Shown here piece by piece: positions 60,787 to 64,000 of a DNA stretch of 64,000 nt. Location: the NCBI RefSeq assembly GCF_900683735.1, contig NZ_LR215979.1, forward strand, positions 1,488,001-1,552,000, read 5' to 3'. Origin of the DNA: Fusobacterium ulcerans ATCC 49185. Its GTDB lineage: Bacteria > Fusobacteriota > Fusobacteriia > Fusobacteriales > Fusobacteriaceae. The notes beneath the pieces were generated by a model. That model made no database searches and was not told the origin of the DNA. It saw only the letters and a list, made by a program, of their open reading frames with translations. How positions within the stretch are numbered: position 1 is the first letter of the stretch; each line of letters begins with the position of its first letter. Made by a program: the position numbers and the translations under genes.

Positions 60787-63513
60787 TTATTTTGTTTCTG
60801 CCCAGTTTTTACCTATATTAGTATTTATATCAAGAACTACATCATTGAATTTAACAGAATTTCTCATGATATTTTCTATTATTGTTCTGTATTCTTCAAC
60901 TTTTTCCTCTTTTATTTCAAATATAAGTTCATCATGTACTTGTAAAAGAAGAGATATATCCTCTTTACCATCTATAACTTTAAATATTTCTATCATAACT
61001 TTTTTCAATATTTCAGCAGCAGTTCCTTGTATTACACTATTTACTGCCATTCTTTCAGCCTGATTTTTTATATTTTTATTTTTTGAAATTATTCCTTCTA
61101 TTATTCTTCTTCTACCAAAATAAGTTTCTGTATATCCATTTTTTTCAGCATAATCAATTATTGATCTTTCAAAATCTTTAACTCTAGGATACTGTTCAAA
61201 ATACCTGTTGATATAGTCTGTAGCTTCTTTTTGAGGTATTCCCAATTCTTTAGATAATCCAAAAGCAGTCTTTCCATATATTATACTGAAGTTTATTGTC
61301 TTGGCAATTATTCTCTGCTCACGGCTTACTTCTTCCCCTTCTCCCAGTTCAAAGATTTTTTTTGCTGTTACTCTGTGAAGATCTTCATTATTTTTATAAG
61401 CAGCTATCAGATTTTCATCTTTTGATAATTCTGCCAGAACTCTAAGTTCTATCTGTGAATAGTCTATGCCCATAAGAACATTTCCACTATCAGCTATAAA
61501 TCCCTGCCTTATTTTCATTCCTTCATCTGTTTTTACAGGAATATTTTGAAGATTAGGATTAGATGATGAAAGTCTTCCAGTAGTAGTTCCTATCTGGTTG
61601 AAAGTAGTATGAAGTCTGTCCTTGCTGTCTGCCAGTTTAGGAAGAGCATCTACATATGTATTTTTTAATTTTGCATATTTTCTATACTCAAGTATATAAG
61701 AAGCTATTTCCACTCCATCATTTTTCAATTTTTCCAATACTTCTTCATCTGTAGAAAGTCCTGTTTTAGTTTTCTTTACAGGGTCTAAATTCAACTTAAA
61801 GAATAATACCTCAGCCAATTGCTTAGGTGAATTCAGATTAAACTCTTCTCCTGCTATTTCAAATATTTTCTTTTGAAGATCACTTAACAATATTTCAAGT
61901 TCTTTTTCATATTTAGCAAAATAAACAGGATCAATTTTTATTCCTTTTCTTTCCATTGCAGAAAGAACTTTGATAAGGGGCATTTCTGTTTTTTCAAGAA
62001 CTTCAAAAAGATCTTTTCCCTTAATCTCTTCCATTGCTATACCATAAGTTTCCATTATTCCCTTGCTTCTCTCTGTAAGAAACTTTCCATACTCTTCAGT
62101 AGAAAGATTCCCTGGTGCTTCTTTCCCAAATTTTTCTGAATATGGAGCTATATCTATTCCTGAAAGCTGTTCAAGAGGTATTTCTACTCCCTCTTTAGTT
62201 TGAGAAGATATCAAATGATATGCTATCATCAGATCCATATCCATATTTTTTATTTCTACTCCCTCATTTAGTAAAGGTTTGAAATTATATGTTATAAATT
62301 TAGAGTCAGAGTTTCTGAAAAATTCTTTTATTTTGTTTAAATCAAGATTTTTATGAAATAATGGTGTATGTCCCAGAGGAAGATAAAAATCATCTTTCAC
62401 AGAACTTACAGCAAACCCTGTTCCTGAATAGAAAAAGGCTAATCTCTTTTCTCCTGCTAATTTATCAGTGAATTGTTTAAATTTCTCTTCATCATCTATA
62501 ACAATAAAACTTCTATCTTTTGATATTACTGCTGCAGGCTCGCTTTCTTGTACAGCAACAGTTGAAAACAATCCCATCTGTAGATTTGTACTTGTCACTT
62601 CTGGAGCTTTTTCTGTCACTGATGGAGCTGCTTCTAATCCCATCTTCTTTACCAGCACTCTGAATTCAAGTGTTTTAAAAAGTTCTAAAAGTTTTTTATT
62701 ATCTGCTGAATATTTTAAATCATCTATTGTACAGTCTATTGGAATATCCTTTTCAATAGTAGCAAGTTTTCTGCTCATAAAAGCTATCTCTTTATCTTCT
62801 ATCATATTTGTTATAAGAGATTTTCCTATCCCTGGTATTTCAGTCAGTTTATCAATATTCTCGTAAATCCCTTCTAAATCTCCATATTTTTCAAGCATAG
62901 GTGCAGCCTTTTTAGGTCCAATTTTTCTAACTCCTGGTATTCCATCACTGGAATCTCCAATCAGTCCAAAGAAATCTGGAATCATTTTAGAAGTTACTCC
63001 TAAATATTCTACAACATCTTCATCAGTTTCTAATATTTTAAATTTATCTCCACCTTCTCCTTTTCCAAGAAGAGCAATTTTAACATTTTTATCAAGTATT
63101 TGAGCTAAATCCTTATCTCCTGTAACTACAATTACTTCTATCCCTTCTTTTGAAAGTTTTTGAGAAAGTGTCCCCATTACATCATCAGCTTCATATCCTT
63201 CTATTTTAAATCTGTTTATATTGAAGCCATCTAATAGTTCTTCTATTCTTGGTATTTGTAAAAGAAGATCTTCAGGAACTGCATCTCTTTGAGCTTTATA
63301 TTCACTGTATATCTCACTTCTTTTCAGAGAAGCTCTCTTTACATCAAAAGCTGCTCCTATATAATCAGGGGAGAATTCTTTTATAATACTCAAAAGTGTA
63401 TTAGTAAAACCATATACTGCTCCTGTAGGTTCATTTTTAGTTCTAAAATTCATGTTGGCAAAATATGCTCTATACATTATTGCACTTACATCTAAAAGTA
63501 CAGCTTTCTTCAT
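60787..63513 (-). CDS. polA: DNA polymerase I
   Basis: 908 residues. The N-terminal 5'-3' exonuclease domain (about 1-290) includes LLDVSAIMYRAYFA, GYEADDVMGTL and VVTGDKDLAQ. The 3'-5' exonuclease domain (about 320-500) lacks the DxE metal motif: the place reads LAFFYSGTGF, so proofreading should be absent, as in Bacillus-type Pol I. The polymerase domain is complete: GIDYSQIELRVLAE (motif A), RIIAKTINFSIIYG (motif B) and LQVHDELIFEI (motif C). It is the first gene of a leftward operon that runs to coaBC. Confidence 0.97.
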   Translation of the reverse strand: MKKAVLLDVSAIMYRAYFANMNFRTKNEPTGAVYGFTNTLLSIIKEFSPDYIGAAFDVKRASLKRSEIYSEYKAQRDAVPEDLLLQIPRIEELLDGFNINRFKIEGYEADDVMGTLSQKLSKEGIEVIVVTGDKDLAQILDKNVKIALLGKGEGGDKFKILETDEDVVEYLGVTSKMIPDFFGLIGDSSDGIPGVRKIGPKKAAPMLEKYGDLEGIYENIDKLTEIPGIGKSLITNMIEDKEIAFMSRKLATIEKDIPIDCTIDDLKYSADNKKLLELFKTLEFRVLVKKMGLEAAPSVTEKAPEVTSTNLQMGLFSTVAVQESEPAAVISKDRSFIVIDDEEKFKQFTDKLAGEKRLAFFYSGTGFAVSSVKDDFYLPLGHTPLFHKNLDLNKIKEFFRNSDSKFITYNFKPLLNEGVEIKNMDMDLMIAYHLISSQTKEGVEIPLEQLSGIDIAPYSEKFGKEAPGNLSTEEYGKFLTERSKGIMETYGIAMEEIKGKDLFEVLEKTEMPLIKVLSAMERKGIKIDPVYFAKYEKELEILLSDLQKKIFEIAGEEFNLNSPKQLAEVLFFKLNLDPVKKTKTGLSTDEEVLEKLKNDGVEIASYILEYRKYAKLKNTYVDALPKLADSKDRLHTTFNQIGTTTGRLSSSNPNLQNIPVKTDEGMKIRQGFIADSGNVLMGIDYSQIELRVLAELSKDENLIAAYKNNEDLHRVTAKKIFELGEGEEVSREQRIIAKTINFSIIYGKTAFGLSKELGIPQKEATDYINRYFEQYPRVKDFERSIIDYAEKNGYTETYFGRRRIIEGIISKNKNIKNQAERMAVNSVIQGTAAEILKKVMIEIFKVIDGKEDISLLLQVHDELIFEIKEEKVEEYRTIIENIMRNSVKFNDVVLDINTNIGKNWAETK

Positions 63514-63550
63514 TTTTTCTCCTCCATAGGTTATTTATTTTCCATCTCAT

Positions 63551-63559
63551 ATTATATCA
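63551..63559 (-). promoter_or_regulatory. Extended -10 promoter of the polA operon
   Basis: Minus-strand TGA-TATAAT about 40 bases before the polA start; no good -35. Confidence 0.5.
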
Positions 63560-63617
63560 TAAATCTATACAAAGTCTTATATAAAATTTTGGTGCATTTT
63601 TATATTTTTTAATATAA

Positions 63618-63668
63618 AAAAGTACACCTTCAAATATTGATTTTATCCAATATTTATAGTGTACTTTT
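63618..63668 (-). terminator. Intrinsic terminator after the right-edge HU-like pair
   Basis: Minus-strand outer stem GTACAC/GTGTAC with an inner AATATTGG-type stem, followed by TTTTTTATATT. It separates the HU pair from polA. Confidence 0.75.
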
Positions 63669-63693
63669 ATCAAATGAAATAGTATTAAAAACT

Positions 63694-63969
63694 TTAATCC
63701 TTTTCTACCATTTTAGAAAGTCTGAACTTCACTGTCTTTTTAGGATATATTTCTATAAGCTCTCTTGTAGCAGGATTAGAAATTACTCTTGGTTTTCTTA
63801 CTAATATTTCAAATGTTGCCTTCTCATGAAATTTTACTTTTCCATCCATTACCAAAGCTTCATTTAATGTTTCTATAAAGTCATTAATTTCTTTCAAAGC
63901 TTTTGCTTTACTTATTTCTCCATTACTTTCTTTTCTATAGAATTCAGCTAATTGAATTTTATTCATCAT
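63694..63969 (-). CDS. HU-family DNA-binding protein
   Basis: About 91 residues from ATG 63969; GTG codons lie directly upstream in frame and ATG 63966 is equally possible. HU layout: helices MNKIQLAEFYRKESNGEISK and KALKEINDFIETLNEAL, beta-strand KVKFHEKATFEI, arm segment RKPRVISNPATRELIEIYPK, C-terminal TVKFRLSKMV. The arm keeps the Asn-Pro of HU (NPATRE for NPxTG). It is the intact relative of the frameshifted copy at 43180. Its start overlaps the stop of another gene that runs off the window edge. Confidence 0.82.
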   Translation of the reverse strand: MMNKIQLAEFYRKESNGEISKAKALKEINDFIETLNEALVMDGKVKFHEKATFEILVRKPRVISNPATRELIEIYPKKTVKFRLSKMVEKD

Positions 63970-64000
63970 CACCACCACTCTCGTTGTTTATCAAATCTAT
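63959..64000 (-). CDS. 3' end of a probable HU/IHF-like gene, cut by window edge
   Basis: The last 13 codons, IDLINNESGGDDE, end in TAA at 63959-63961 and overlap the next HU-like start. The tail resembles that of the first member of the other tandem pair (FIKLVNSDGNE), and the overlap arrangement is the same, so I infer a second HU-like pair. Too little is visible for certainty. Confidence 0.5.
   Translation of the reverse strand: MDLINNESGGDDE

Overview
The window is low in G+C and densely coded, mostly on the minus strand. It looks like a chromosomal segment of a Fusobacterium-type anaerobe, probably the F. varium/ulcerans/mortiferum side of the genus. The grounds are inference: A+T-rich codon use, a type V autotransporter (hence an outer membrane), a fused NfnA-NfnB transhydrogenase, the large single-chain PurL, HU-family genes in tandem, and much soluble Fe-S/flavin electron chemistry with no quinone-linked enzyme. 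No tRNA, rRNA, CRISPR array, prophage or insertion sequence was found.

Left part (1-9525): a purine operon read leftward as fhs-purL-purE-purC-purF-purM, with purM cut by the window edge. It starts at a strong promoter (9497-9525), followed by a purine riboswitch, a 28-codon leader ORF whose SD and start can be sequestered by riboswitch RNA, and an intrinsic terminator that contains the leader stop codon. This looks like a two-stage control system and is one of the two most interesting items here. Next come aroE-aroQ (shikimate pathway), then a glucarate dehydratase with a tripartite tricarboxylate-type transporter (gudD-tctB-tctA-tctC). Facing away from them are a NhaC-type antiporter, a metallo-beta-lactamase-fold hydrolase and a Crp/Fnr regulator.

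Centre-left (19069-30605): a single minus-strand operon of 11 genes, hdrB-hdrC-hdrA-flxD-flxC-flxB-flxA-frdB-like-frdA-like-dcuC-M20 peptidase. It joins a complete HdrABC-FlxABCD electron-bifurcation module to a soluble fumarate-reductase-like pair that lacks both a membrane anchor and the covalent-FAD histidine, plus a C4-dicarboxylate carrier. I infer a cytosolic, ferredoxin-coupled NADH:fumarate (or related enoate) reductase. It is the main candidate for an undescribed system.

Centre (31085-43068): a DUF2628 membrane protein, a remnant of endonuclease V, a GntR/FCD regulator, a thiamin operon under a TPP riboswitch (thiC-thiS-thiG-thiH-thiF-thiE), an AGCS sodium:amino-acid symporter, a PAS-GGDEF diguanylate cyclase, and an rclA-hxlR pair that looks like a reactive-chlorine/disulfide stress module.

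Right part (43097-64000): a tandem HU-like gene pair whose second member is frameshifted, a large autotransporter, a candidate small RNA with its own promoter and terminator, the fused Nfn enzyme with a palindrome in its promoter, an EAL phosphodiesterase, and a long housekeeping operon read leftward (polA-whiA-ribF-scpA-murJ-DNA methyltransferase-corA-unknown-coaBC). A second HU-like pair begins at the right edge. Four copies of a roughly 30-bp A+T-rich sequence lie in separate intergenic regions.
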